Shown here piece after piece: positions 1 to 7,954 of a stretch of DNA of 64,000 bases. The notes under the pieces were generated by a model, which saw nothing but the letters and a program-made list of their open reading frames with translations, ran no database searches and was not told the DNA's origin. The stretch's first letter is position 1; each line of letters starts with the position of its first letter. The stretch is from Pseudomonas aylmerensis. Its GTDB lineage: Bacteria; Pseudomonadota; Gammaproteobacteria; Pseudomonadales; Pseudomonadaceae. The position numbers were made by a program, and so were the translations under genes. The stretch spans positions 1 through 64,000 of the forward strand of contig NZ_MAUE01000045.1 in assembly GCF_001702265.1 (NCBI RefSeq), in the 5' to 3' direction.

Positions 1-494
1 TGATTGGGGCTGCTGCGCAGCCCAACGCGGGGCAAGCCCGCTCGCCACAAGGTGCCTGCGCAATAAGCGGGTTCATCCCAGCCCAACAGCTACTACGCTC
101 CCCTGCTTTACCCCTTAATCACCCCCATCAATTTTGTGGTGAGCCGGCTTGTTGTGGCTAGCGGGCTTGATGGGCTGAGCAGGCTTGTTGTGGCTAGCAT
201 GCTTCATGTGGCGAGCGGGCTTGTCCCGCGTTGGGCTGCGAAGCAGCCCCAAAACCCTTCGCCTCGGAATCTCTGAAAAACTACGGTGACCTGATTGGGG
301 CTGCTGCGCAGCCCAACGCGGGGCAAGCCCGCTCGCCACAAGGTGCCTGCGCAATAATCGGGCTCACCCCAGCCCAACAGCTACCACGCTCCCCTGCTTT
401 TACCCCTTAATCACCCCCATCAATAGTGCTACCCAACGCGGTGCACTGCTCATATTATCCACATCATAAACCCCGTCTTTCGTGGAGTGCCCCC
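1..494. repeat. Direct and inverted REP-type repeats, no gene
   Basis: A segment of about 132 bp at 1-132 is repeated with few differences at 292-424, a spacing of 291 bp. Each copy begins with a GC-rich REP-like arm (about 4-45 and 295-336) that contains the GGGCAAGCCCGCTCGCC core. The spacer carries the inverted version of this arm (about 205-254) and degenerate repeats of a TTGTGGCTAGC element at about 148-200. This looks like REPIN-type material that was duplicated. Reading frames here are repeat-derived and I do not believe any. The remaining bases up to 494 form the 5' leader of the downstream oxidoreductase gene. Confidence 0.8.
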
Positions 495-1598
495 ATGCCT
501 GTCCAAGCCTTGTTCAAACCGTTCCAGCTCGGCGCACTGCAGTTGTCGACCCGCGTGGTCATGGCGCCGATGACCCGCTCGTTTTCCCCGGGTGGCGTGC
601 CCAATTCCAAAGTGATCGAGTACTACCGTCGCCGTGCCGCGGCCGGCGTCGGCCTGATCATCACCGAGGGCACTGTGGTCGGCCACAAGGCTTCCAATGG
701 CTATCCCAATGTCCCGCATTTCTATGGAGAAGCGGCACTCGCCGGCTGGAAGAAAGTGGTCGACGCCGTGCACGCCGAGGGCGGCAAGATCGTCCCGCAG
801 CTGTGGCACGTGGGCAGCGTACGTCGCATCGGCACCGAGCCTGACGCCAGCGTGCCGGCGTACGGCCCGATGGAAAAACTCAAGGACGGCAACGCGGTCG
901 TGCACGGCATGACCACCCAGGACATCCAGGATGTCATTGCCGCCTTCGCCCAGGCCGCCAAGGATGCCCAGGGCATCGGCATGGACGGCGTGGAAATCCA
1001 CGGCGCCCACGGTTACCTGGTCGACCAGTTCTTCTGGGAAGGCAGCAACCAGCGCACCGACGAATACGGTGGCAGCCTGGCCAACCGTTCGCGCTTTGCC
1101 ATCGAGCTGATCCAGGCCACTCGCGCCGCCGTGGGCCCGGACTTCCCGATCATCTTCCGTTTCTCGCAGTGGAAGCAGCAGGACTACACCGCGCGCCTGG
1201 TGCAAACCCCCGAAGCATTGGGGGCGTTCCTCAAGCCTTTGTCTGACGCCGGCGTGGATATTTTCCACTGCTCTACCCGCCGTTTCTGGGAGCCGGAGTT
1301 CGAAGGTTCCGACCTCAACCTGGCCGGCTGGACGCGCAAGCTGACCGGCAAGCCAACCATCACCGTCGGCAGCGTCGGCCTGGATGGCGAGTTCCTGCAG
1401 TTCATGGTCAATACCGACAAGGTCGCGCAACCGGCGAGCCTGGAAAAGCTGCTGGAACGCCTGAACAACGACGAGTTCGACCTGGTGGCCGTTGGCCGTG
1501 CGTTACTGGTCGATCCGGATTGGGCGCTGAAAGTGCGCGAAGGTCGTGAAGGCGACATCCTGCCGTTCAGTCGTGAGGCGCTAACGACGCTGGTGTAA
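495..1598 (+). CDS. Old Yellow Enzyme family NADH:flavin oxidoreductase
   Basis: This 367-residue protein is a full-length FMN-dependent TIM-barrel ene-reductase of the Old Yellow Enzyme family, which reduces activated C=C bonds using NAD(P)H in the cytoplasm. It shows the N-terminal FKPFQLGALQLSTRVVMAPM strand, the PQLWHVG segment, the IHGAHGYLVDQF motif with the paired substrate-binding histidines, and the RTDEYGGSLANRSRF signature after it. The C-terminal FDLVAVGRALLVDP segment binds the FMN phosphate. I chose the ATG at 495, preceded by GTGGAG, over the in-frame start 69 bases upstream, because the extra residues do not look like this family. The natural substrate cannot be read from the sequence; 2-cyclohexenone, nitroester or N-ethylmaleimide reductase are common labels. 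Confidence 0.9.
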   Translation: MPVQALFKPFQLGALQLSTRVVMAPMTRSFSPGGVPNSKVIEYYRRRAAAGVGLIITEGTVVGHKASNGYPNVPHFYGEAALAGWKKVVDAVHAEGGKIVPQLWHVGSVRRIGTEPDASVPAYGPMEKLKDGNAVVHGMTTQDIQDVIAAFAQAAKDAQGIGMDGVEIHGAHGYLVDQFFWEGSNQRTDEYGGSLANRSRFAIELIQATRAAVGPDFPIIFRFSQWKQQDYTARLVQTPEALGAFLKPLSDAGVDIFHCSTRRFWEPEFEGSDLNLAGWTRKLTGKPTITVGSVGLDGEFLQFMVNTDKVAQPASLEKLLERLNNDEFDLVAVGRALLVDPDWALKVREGREGDILPFSREALTTLV

Positions 1599-1645
1599 GC
1601 CATCAGGGGCAAGGGTGACCGGCGGATAGACCCGCCGGTCGTGTT

Positions 1646-1879
1646 TCAACTCACGGCGTCTAAATCGTCCGGCCAATCTTTTGTAGCGTGCTGGAAGTTC
1701 TGATTTTGCTGCTGGCTGATGTCCTCATAATTGATGCCCTGAGAGCCTTGTCCTTGCGATCCGTACTCAATGCTGGACGATGCTGACTGTTGGGCTGGCT
1801 CGCCAGAGGGTGCAGCTTGATCGTTTTGAGGATAGTTCCAGGCTGCAGCCTGTGTATTGCCAATTGCGCCTACGCCCAT
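1646..1879 (-). CDS. Small Gln/Ser-rich acidic hypothetical protein
   Basis: This is a small reading frame of 77 residues (81 if the ATG at 1891 is used). I prefer 1879 because GGAG lies 7 bases before it, while the upstream ATG has no ribosome binding site. The product is hydrophilic, rich in Gln, Ser, Asn and Gly, poor in Lys and Arg, and has no signal peptide or membrane segment. Such composition is seen in some exported effector-like or intrinsically disordered proteins, but I recognise no family. Upstream on the same strand, about 1934-1939, GGAACC is followed about 17 bases later by a C-rich block. It stands alone between two convergent neighbours. Confidence 0.5.
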   Translation of the reverse strand: MGVGAIGNTQAAAWNYPQNDQAAPSGEPAQQSASSSIEYGSQGQGSQGINYEDISQQQNQNFQHATKDWPDDLDAVS

Positions 1880-2060
1880 TGGTATCTCCATGTGTTATTG
1901 ATTTGATAGGGGGGCTCGAAACCATCTCTCGGTTCCAAGACCTCTTTATGTGGGATGCAGGTGGGATAGGGTTCCAGGCCCGCGTGGTCTTTTTGGACGG
2001 GAGGAGGCAGGCAAGGCGTTGTGGCGGGCTAGGACGATGTCACGGCGACCAGGTTCTGCG

Positions 2061-3239
2061 TCAGATCAGGCGTGAAGTCGCCGCTATCGACACGTCCTCG
2101 CCACAGGCGCTGCGCAGTTGTCCTTCAAACTGCTCGATAATCGCCGGCCAGCCCTGGCGGCTCGCATGTTGGCGCGCATTCAGTCGGGCCCTGCGCAAGG
2201 TCTCGCGTTCTTCCAGCAGCCAGATCGCGGCATCGCAAAATGCATCCTCATCCCCAGGCATCGCCAGCACGCCGTTGTAGCCATGGCGGATATGCTGGGT
2301 GGCGGCCGCCTGGTCGTAGGCGACCACGCCGAGCCCGGAGGCCATGGCTTCCAGCACCACGTTGCCGAAGGTTTCGGTCAGGCTGGGGAACAGGAACAGA
2401 TCCCCTGAGGCGTAATGCCGGGCCAGCTCTTCGCCACGCTGCGTGCCGCAGAACACGGCGTCAGGGAGCTCCCGTTCGAGCAGCGCGCGTTGCGGACCGT
2501 CACCGACGATGACCAGCTTCAGGCGGCGCCACGGGTAGGTCGCCTGCACTGCATCAAAGCAGCGCTTGAGCAGGCCGAGGTTTTTCTCCTGGGCCAGGCG
2601 CCCGACGTGCAGCACTGCGATATCGTCGTTTTCCAGGCCCCAGCTTTCGCGCAGGGCACTGTCGCGCCTGGCCGGATGGAACAGCTGGCTGTCGACGCCG
2701 CGCGACAACATCCCCAGCCGCTCGAAATGCCGGCGCTCCAGTTCCAGGCGCTGGCTGGCGCTGGGGACCAGGGTCAGGGTCGAACGGTTGTGAAACCAGC
2801 GCAGGTAGTGAGTGACCATGCGGCTCAGCAGGCTCAAGCCGTACTGGTTCGAGTACTGCTGGAAATTGGTGTGAAAGCCGCTGACCACGCTGATCCCCAG
2901 GCGCCGCGCGGCACGCAATGCCGAGAGTCCCAGTGGGCCTTCGGTGGCGATGTACAGCACGTCCGGGCGCTGGCGCGTCCAGCGGCGCAGCAATTTGTGC
3001 ATCGACGACTGGCCCCATTGCAGCCCTGGATACCCCGGCAACGGCCAGCCGCGGCACAGCAGCAGGCCATCGTCGCTGGGACGGCTCTGGTCCGCGCCCT
3101 GGCGCGGGCGCACCAGTTCGACCTGATGGCCGCGCGCGCGCAAACCGTCGCACAGGCGGCCAAGGGTATTGGCCACCCCGTTGATCTCTGGCGGGAAGGT
3201 TTCGGTGATCAGGGTGATGTGGAGCGAGGCTGTCGTCAT
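2061..3239 (-). CDS. GT4-type glycosyltransferase (family 1)
   Basis: This 392-residue protein has the GT-B fold layout of retaining GT4 glycosyltransferases. The N-terminal domain starts with HITLITETFPPEINGVANTL, the Gly-rich acceptor region of MgtA/PimB-like mannosyltransferases. The C-terminal nucleotide-sugar domain shows VLHVGRLAQEKN, LVIVGDGPQ and the donor-binding block FPSLTETFGNVVLEAMASGL with its E-x7-E motif. It probably adds a sugar to a glycolipid or envelope glycan in the cytoplasm. The start at 3239 fits the family; an in-frame ATG at 3272 would add 11 residues and neither start has a strong ribosome binding site. It is followed upstream, on the same strand, by cysZ. The acceptor is unknown. 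Confidence 0.85.
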   Translation of the reverse strand: MTTASLHITLITETFPPEINGVANTLGRLCDGLRARGHQVELVRPRQGADQSRPSDDGLLLCRGWPLPGYPGLQWGQSSMHKLLRRWTRQRPDVLYIATEGPLGLSALRAARRLGISVVSGFHTNFQQYSNQYGLSLLSRMVTHYLRWFHNRSTLTLVPSASQRLELERRHFERLGMLSRGVDSQLFHPARRDSALRESWGLENDDIAVLHVGRLAQEKNLGLLKRCFDAVQATYPWRRLKLVIVGDGPQRALLERELPDAVFCGTQRGEELARHYASGDLFLFPSLTETFGNVVLEAMASGLGVVAYDQAAATQHIRHGYNGVLAMPGDEDAFCDAAIWLLEERETLRRARLNARQHASRQGWPAIIEQFEGQLRSACGEDVSIAATSRLI

Positions 3240-3293
3240 GACCCACAGTGTCGCCGTGGGCCATGTCGTCATTGTGTCATCCAGATGATGGAT

Positions 3294-4058
3294 TTATGAC
3301 TTGGCGATCTGCTGCGCCGCCATTGCCTCGGCGCCTTGCTCACGCACCCAGAACAACGTGGCGCCGGCCACTGCTGCCGGCATCATCAGCAGGTTGACCA
3401 CCGGCACCAGCAGCACCAGGTAGACGATGCCGCCGAAGCTCATGCTCTGCCAGCGTTTCTGGCGCAGCCAGGCGAGCATTTCGTTCCAGCCCAGCTTGTG
3501 GTTGTCGGCCGGGTAGTCGATGTACTGGATAGCCATCATCCACACGCCGAACAGCAGCCACAGCGGCGCCGCGATCAGGTTGACCACCGGAATGAACGAC
3601 AGGATAAACAGGCCGATGGCCCGTGGCAGGAAATAGCCCAACTTGCGCATTTCCCGGGCCAGGGTACGTGGGACCATCGCCACCAGCTCGCCCCAACTGA
3701 ACGGGGGGAAGTCATCGGTACCGCGCACCACCACCTCGACCTTCTCGGCCAGAAAGCCGTTGAACGGCGCGGCGATGATATTGGCGAGCATGGTGAAGGT
3801 GAAGAACACCATCAGCACCACCAGCACCACGAACAGCGGCCACAGGATGTAGCTGAGGAAGCTCAGCCAGCCGGGCAGCGTCGGCATCAGCGTGTCGACC
3901 CACAGGCTGAACTGATGGCCGGCAAAATAGATCAGGCCGACGAACAGCACCAGGTTGATCGCCAGGGGCAGCAGCACAAACAGGCGCAGGCCGGGGCTCA
4001 GGACCAGTTTGAGGCCTTCACGCAGGTATTGCGGGCCGGAAAGAGCGGGGGCGGGCAT
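3294..4058 (-). CDS. cysZ: Sulfate transporter CysZ
   Basis: This 254-residue inner-membrane protein matches CysZ (EI24 family), which takes up sulfate for cysteine synthesis. It shows hydrophobic segments at about residues 23-45, 65-95, 145-175 and 205-235, and the conserved AAPFNGFLAEKVE stretch that follows the second segment, as well as SFGGIVYLVLLVPVVNLLMM near the end. The ATG at 4058 has GGAG 7 bases upstream. The gene is divergent from trxB across about 290 bases; the two are neighbours in many pseudomonads. Length is typical for the family. Confidence 0.9.
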   Translation of the reverse strand: MPAPALSGPQYLREGLKLVLSPGLRLFVLLPLAINLVLFVGLIYFAGHQFSLWVDTLMPTLPGWLSFLSYILWPLFVVLVVLMVFFTFTMLANIIAAPFNGFLAEKVEVVVRGTDDFPPFSWGELVAMVPRTLAREMRKLGYFLPRAIGLFILSFIPVVNLIAAPLWLLFGVWMMAIQYIDYPADNHKLGWNEMLAWLRQKRWQSMSFGGIVYLVLLVPVVNLLMMPAAVAGATLFWVREQGAEAMAAQQIAKS

Positions 4059-4352
4059 GGAGAACTCCGAGCAGGATGACGAACGCGCCGACCTTACCGG
4101 CTTTGCATCGACGGCGAAAGCGTGGCCGGTGTGACGACATCAACGGTAACAAAGGCGTCGATTAATCGATCTGACTGCATAGAGACCCGCTATGAGCTGG
4201 ATTGTTATTGCGTATTTCCTTAATCTTGCCCCCCTCGATACGCTGCACCCATTATTTTTCAGGGCCTGCGAGTTCAAGCCTTCCCCAAGTGCTTCGTGGT
4301 CCCTTTTTTATTCCAGCCGCCTTGTTGTCCGGGCGGTCGACAGGAGTGAGTC

Positions 4353-5315
4353 ATGTCTGATACCCGTCATTCGCGAGTGATTATTCTCGGTTCCGGCCCT
4401 GCCGGTTACAGCGCTGCCGTCTACGCTGCCCGCGCCAACCTCAAGCCGCTGCTGATCACCGGCATGCAGGCGGGCGGTCAGTTGACCACCACCACCGAAG
4501 TCGACAACTGGCCGGGCGATGTCCACGGCCTGACCGGCCCGGTGCTGATGGAGCGGATGAAAGAGCACGCCGAGCGTTTTGAGACCGAGATCGTCTTCGA
4601 TCACATCAACCAGGTCGATTTCTCGAAAAAGCCTTACAGCCTGACCGGCGACAGCGGCGTGTACACCTGTGACGCGCTGATCATCGCCACTGGCGCGAGC
4701 GCCCGCTACCTGGGCCTGCCGTCGGAAGAAGCGTTCATGGGCAAGGGCGTTTCCGCCTGCGCGACCTGCGACGGTTTCTTCTACCGCAACAAGCCGGTCG
4801 CCGTGGTCGGTGGTGGCAACACCGCCGTCGAAGAGGCGCTGTACCTGGCCAACATCGCCAGCACCGTGACCCTGGTTCACCGTCGCGAGACCTTCCGCGC
4901 CGAGAAGATCCTGATCGACAAGCTGCACGCCCGTGTCGCTGAAGGCAAGATCATCCTCAAGCTCAACGCCACCCTGGACGAAGTCCTCGGCGACAACATG
5001 GGCGTGACCGGTGCCCGCCTGAAAAACAACGACGGCAGCTTCGACGAGCTGAAAGTCGACGGCGTGTTCATCGCCATCGGCCACACCCCGAACACCTCGC
5101 TGTTCGAAGGCGTGCTGGAGGCCAAGGACGGTTACCTGGTCGTGCAGGGCGGCCGTGAAGGCAACGCCACGGCGACCAACATCGAAGGCATCTTCGCCGC
5201 CGGTGACGTGGCTGACCACGTGTACCGCCAGGCCATCACCTCGGCTGGCGCCGGTTGCATGGCCGCCCTGGACGCCGAGCGTTACCTCGACGGCCTGCAG
5301 AACGCTTCGTTCTGA
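4353..5315 (+). CDS. trxB: Thioredoxin reductase TrxB
   Basis: This 320-residue flavoprotein transfers electrons from NADPH through FAD and a redox disulfide to thioredoxin in the cytoplasm. The FAD-binding GSGPAGYSAAVYAARA motif starts at about residue 11, the active-site CATC lies at about 136-139 inside GVSACATCDGFFYR, the NADPH fold shows VVGGGNTAVEEALYL, and the second FAD motif GIFAAGDVADHVYRQ is near the C terminus. AGGAGTGAG precedes the ATG. A strong intrinsic terminator follows. All catalytic features are intact and the length is standard. Confidence 0.97.
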   Translation: MSDTRHSRVIILGSGPAGYSAAVYAARANLKPLLITGMQAGGQLTTTTEVDNWPGDVHGLTGPVLMERMKEHAERFETEIVFDHINQVDFSKKPYSLTGDSGVYTCDALIIATGASARYLGLPSEEAFMGKGVSACATCDGFFYRNKPVAVVGGGNTAVEEALYLANIASTVTLVHRRETFRAEKILIDKLHARVAEGKIILKLNATLDEVLGDNMGVTGARLKNNDGSFDELKVDGVFIAIGHTPNTSLFEGVLEAKDGYLVVQGGREGNATATNIEGIFAAGDVADHVYRQAITSAGAGCMAALDAERYLDGLQNASF

Positions 5316-5330
5316 ACCCGTTGAAATGAA

Positions 5331-5357
5331 AAAACCGGCTGCGAGGCCGGTTTTTTT
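5331..5357 (+). terminator. Intrinsic terminator of trxB
   Basis: A perfect stem of AACCGGC (5333-5339) with GCCGGTT (5346-5352) and a 6-base loop runs into a T tract (5351-5357), starting 15 bases after the trxB stop codon. Confidence 0.9.
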
Positions 5358-5409
5358 ATGCGCGGGATTTGACGATCCAGCGCTATCTCAACGTGGTAAT
5401 CCAATCACT

Positions 5410-5479
5410 GTGGGAGCTGGCTTGCCTGCGATAGCGGTGTGTCAGTCACCGACGTCATCGCAGGCAAGCCCGCTCCCAG
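5410..5479. repeat. REPIN-like inverted repeat
   Basis: Two inverted REP arms, GTGGGAGCTGGCTTGCCTGC at the left and its imperfect reverse complement at the right, are separated by a short unrelated spacer. This is the usual REPIN (paired REP) layout of P. fluorescens-group genomes. It lies between trxB and the convergent hopJ-like gene. Confidence 0.85.
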
Positions 5480-5503
5480 ATTAAATCGGGTTGGCAAATT
5501 GAA

Positions 5504-5842
5504 TCAGCGGCGCGTCAATGGCTGCTGAGTGAACTTCACACCGGCCAATCCATGCTCAATCAGTGCACGAATGTTGCCGTGGTCACTGCCCTCTGGCGTG
5601 GCCAGTACCGAGCGGTAATGCTCGCCAAACGCCAACAGCGCTTCCTGATCGCTCAAGCCTTCCAGCAGTGCCAGGCCCAGGGTCTTGCACGAGCCTTCGT
5701 TCTGGCCGGCGGCGTTTTCCACCGGGCCGTTGGTGAAGGTCTGCGGTTGGTAGTCGTAGCCAGCGGCCACAAATGCCAGGGTATCGGCGAAGACGTGTTC
5801 GCCACTGTTGAGGCTGGCGCGCAGGGTGTTCAGGTCAGTCAT
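5504..5842 (-). CDS. HopJ family protein
   Basis: This 112-residue protein resembles the HopJ type III effector family, a small all-alpha family that is widespread even in bacteria without type III secretion. Visible family features are the AFVAAGYDYQPQTFTNG and GQNEGSCKTLGLALLEGLS segments followed by FGEHYRSVLATPEGSDHGNI. The ATG at 5842 is preferred over the longer frame because the extra 36 residues are not conserved-looking. The ATG sits inside the last codons of the upstream DUF1244 gene (8-base overlap), so the two are translationally coupled. No type III secretion genes are nearby, so an effector role is not supported. Confidence 0.8.
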   Translation of the reverse strand: MTDLNTLRASLNSGEHVFADTLAFVAAGYDYQPQTFTNGPVENAAGQNEGSCKTLGLALLEGLSDQEALLAFGEHYRSVLATPEGSDHGNIRALIEHGLAGVKFTQQPLTRR

Positions 5843-6131
5843 GGGTTTTTCCTTTGGCGAACGCCGCCTGTTGGTCGGCGCTGGCTTCTTTCTGGTATTG
5901 GGCTTTCCACTCGGCGTACGGCATGCCGTACACCACTTCACGCGCGTCATCGAGGCTCAGCTCGATGTGGCGCTCATCGGCCTCGGCCTTGTACCACTTG
6001 GACAAGCAGTTGCGGCAGAAACCGGAGAGGTTCATCAGGTCGATGTTCTGCACATCCTTGCGGCTGTCCAGGTGCGCCACCAGCCGGCGGAAGGCGGCGG
6101 CTTCGAGTTCGAGGCGTTGTTGGTCGTTCAT
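5835..6131 (-). CDS. DUF1244 domain protein
   Basis: This 98-residue protein belongs to DUF1244, a small family of unknown function. It carries the conserved block LRD-like VQNIDLMNLSGFCRNCLSKW, in which two cysteines are spaced CRNC, and the following YGMPYAEWKAQYQ. The CxxC-like spacing could bind a metal, but this is inference. AAGAGA precedes the ATG. It overlaps the start of the hopJ-like gene by 8 bases and both probably form one transcript downstream of the fol genes. Confidence 0.8.
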   Translation of the reverse strand: MNDQQRLELEAAAFRRLVAHLDSRKDVQNIDLMNLSGFCRNCLSKWYKAEADERHIELSLDDAREVVYGMPYAEWKAQYQKEASADQQAAFAKGKTHD

Positions 6132-6163
6132 GACGGTCTCTTCGAGACAGCTTCAAGCGGGTA

Positions 6164-6216
6164 AGCTTCAAGCTGCAAGTGGGAATGAGGTTGGCTTTAA
6201 CGTGTGGCTTGAAGCT
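6164..6216. repeat. Inverted repeat overlapping the end of folX
   Basis: AGCTTCAAGC at 6164-6173 is a perfect inverted match to GCTTGAAGCT at 6207-6216. AGCTTCAAGCT-type motifs are a common dispersed element in Pseudomonas. The right arm lies inside the last codons of folX, so the folX C-terminal tail is partly repeat-encoded. It may act as a transcript end for the fol genes, although there is no T tract. Confidence 0.5.
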
Positions 6217-6601
6217 TATCGCTCGAGGCTGGGCGGCTCGCCGCGAGCGTTATCGAAACCGACTCGGCAAAACGCAGCGCATGCGGCTTGTCGACTTCGA
6301 CTTCGGCGTACAACACCGATTCGTTGCTCATCACCAGGTCCAGCAGCTCCTGGGTCAGGCGCTCCAGCAGGGCAAAACGATTGCCTTCGACGTGGGCGAT
6401 GATCGCCTTGGTGATGGTGCGGTAATTCAGGGCATGGTCGATGTCGTTGTCGCGCACGGCTTCCTGGGCGGCATACAGGATGGTGAGGTTGATCAGCACG
6501 TCCTGCTTGTTGAGGATTTCGTCCTCGTTGATACCGATGAAAGTGCGCAGGCACAGGTCCTTGACCCGGATGCGCGCCATGCCTGGTTGAAGTTGTGGCA
6601 T
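6197..6601 (-). CDS. folX: Dihydroneopterin triphosphate 2'-epimerase FolX
   Basis: This 134-residue cytoplasmic protein is of the FolB/FolX tunnelling-fold family. FolX converts dihydroneopterin triphosphate to dihydromonapterin triphosphate. The FIGINEDEILNKQDVLINL motif (about residues 21-39) and the conserved Glu/Lys region ending in EVEVDKPHALRFAESVSI are present. The true start is the ATG at 6601; a longer in-frame run upstream overlaps folE. Its place directly after folE (2-base gap) and folM marks the tetrahydromonapterin pathway, whose product is the cofactor of phenylalanine hydroxylase in Pseudomonas, rather than the folate branch enzyme FolB. Confidence 0.88.
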   Translation of the reverse strand: MPQLQPGMARIRVKDLCLRTFIGINEDEILNKQDVLINLTILYAAQEAVRDNDIDHALNYRTITKAIIAHVEGNRFALLERLTQELLDLVMSNESVLYAEVEVDKPHALRFAESVSITLAASRPASSDKLQATR

Positions 6602-6603
6602 TG

Positions 6604-7164
6604 CTACTTGCTCCGTCCAATCAGTTGCAGGAACTCCATGCGCGTGGTGTTCGACTCGCGGAACGCGCCGAGCATCACCGAGGTGTTCATGGTTGAATTC
6701 TGTTTTTCCACACCGCGCATCATCATGCACATGTGCTTGGCCTCGATGACCACGGCCACGCCGGCGGCCTGGGTCACGTCCTGGATGGCGTCGGCGATCT
6801 GCCGCGTGAGGTTTTCCTGGATCTGCAGGCGCCGGGCGAACATGTCGACGATGCGCGCCAGCTTCGACAGGCCGAGCACCTTGCCGGTCGGAATGTAGGC
6901 CACGTGGGCCTTGCCGATAAAGGGCAGCAAGTGATGCTCGCACAGCGAGTACAACTCGATGTCCTTGAGGATCACCATCTCGTCGTTGTCGGAGGCGAAC
7001 AGGGCGCCGTTGACGATTTCTTGCAGGTTCTGCTCGTAGCCATGACACAGGTACTGCATGGCTTTGGCGGCACGCTTGGGAGTGTCGAGCAAGCCTTCGC
7101 GTTCCGGGTCTTCGCCCAGGCCCTTGAGGATCTCGCGGTAGTGGTGGGGCAGGGATAAGGTCAT
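6604..7164 (-). CDS. folE: GTP cyclohydrolase I FolE
   Basis: This 186-residue enzyme converts GTP to dihydroneopterin triphosphate, the first step of pterin synthesis. The zinc-site motifs SLCEHHLLPFIGKAHVAYIP and EAKHMCMMMRG are complete, and GLSKLARIVDMFARRLQ and NTSVMLGAF are typical for the family. It sits between folM and folX on the same strand, with a 2-base gap to folX, so it most likely serves tetrahydromonapterin synthesis. In P. putida a folE gene is among those induced by light through LitR-type regulators, which is relevant because such a regulator is encoded about 1.5 kb away. Confidence 0.95.
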   Translation of the reverse strand: MTLSLPHHYREILKGLGEDPEREGLLDTPKRAAKAMQYLCHGYEQNLQEIVNGALFASDNDEMVILKDIELYSLCEHHLLPFIGKAHVAYIPTGKVLGLSKLARIVDMFARRLQIQENLTRQIADAIQDVTQAAGVAVVIEAKHMCMMMRGVEKQNSTMNTSVMLGAFRESNTTRMEFLQLIGRSK

Positions 7165-7184
7165 ACAACATCCTCACAAACGGC

Positions 7185-7895
7185 TTACTTGATATGCCGC
7201 CCGCCGTTGACGGTCAGGGTGGTACCGGTGACATAAGGGTTGTCCAGCAGGTAACGCAGGCTCTGGTAAATCACTTCGGGCCCGGGCTCGATGCCCAGTG
7301 CCGACTTGGCCAGGACCTTGGCGCGGTAGGCCGCGTCGTCGTGCTCGTTGAACATCACCATCGCCGGGGCGATGCCGTTGACCTTGATCAGCGGCGCGAA
7401 CTGCGCGGCAAACGACAGCGTAAGGCTGTCGAGCCCGGCCTTGGTGGCGCAATAGGCGATGTGCTGGCGGCTGCCCTTGCGCACCACATCGTCGCTGATG
7501 TGCACGATGTCGGCGGGCGAAGAGCGTTGCAGCAAAGGTGAACAATGCAGGTTGATCAGGTACGGCGCAAGCATGTGCACGCTGAACATGTCGGTAAAGG
7601 CGCGGCTTTCGTCGCCGGGTGTTTCCGCGACCCAGGCCGAGGCGTTATGCACGATCGCACGCAGGCGCTGGGTATGCGTGTTCAATTCATCGATGAACGC
7701 CAGGATCCCCGCTTCGCTGGAGAAGTCGGCAAACACGCCGATCGCACCGCGTTCGCGCAGGGCCTGCACGCCGGGACGTTCGCTGCGGTAGCTGAAAATC
7801 ACCGCATGGCCTTCGTCCAGCAGGCGCTGGGCACAATGCAGGCCGACACGCTGGCCGGCGCCGGTGATCAGGATCGGGGCGGGGGTGGATGTCAT
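7185..7895 (-). CDS. folM: Dihydromonapterin reductase FolM
   Basis: This 236-residue short-chain dehydrogenase reduces dihydromonapterin to tetrahydromonapterin with NADPH. The N-terminal nucleotide-binding motif is ITGAGQRVGLHCAQRLL, with the Arg in the variable position that is characteristic of FolM, and the catalytic YCATKAG supplies Tyr and Lys. The C-terminal tail TVNGGRHIK is typical. It is the first gene of a folM-folE-folX run and has its own promoter-like sequence in the 57-base gap upstream. Confidence 0.92.
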   Translation of the reverse strand: MTSTPAPILITGAGQRVGLHCAQRLLDEGHAVIFSYRSERPGVQALRERGAIGVFADFSSEAGILAFIDELNTHTQRLRAIVHNASAWVAETPGDESRAFTDMFSVHMLAPYLINLHCSPLLQRSSPADIVHISDDVVRKGSRQHIAYCATKAGLDSLTLSFAAQFAPLIKVNGIAPAMVMFNEHDDAAYRAKVLAKSALGIEPGPEVIYQSLRYLLDNPYVTGTTLTVNGGRHIK

Positions 7896-7923
7896 GGGAG
7901 GCTCGAGTCGCTGGCAGAGTGAA

Positions 7924-7954
7924 ACTATACCAGCGACCGGCCGCCCCTGTACTC
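7924..7954 (-). promoter_or_regulatory. Putative folM promoter with TGTAC half-site
   Basis: On the minus strand TATAGT (7929-7924) is a good -10 element 29 bases before the folM start codon. At the -35 position the sequence reads AGTACA, overlapping a TGTAC half-site on the plus strand at 7948-7952. LitR-type regulators of Pseudomonas are reported to bind TGTACA-like arms; only one half is seen here, so operator function is speculative. Confidence 0.4.

Noticed and set aside
115..354. 79-codon minus-strand frame at the window start
   Set aside because: It is made of translated REP repeats.
4192..4380. 62-codon frame in the trxB leader
   Set aside because: Overlaps the trxB start in another frame and has no ribosome binding site.
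5504..5842. HopJ-like gene as evidence of a type III secretion effector locus
   Set aside because: The HopJ family occurs widely without type III secretion, and no secretion genes or clear hrp box are next to it.
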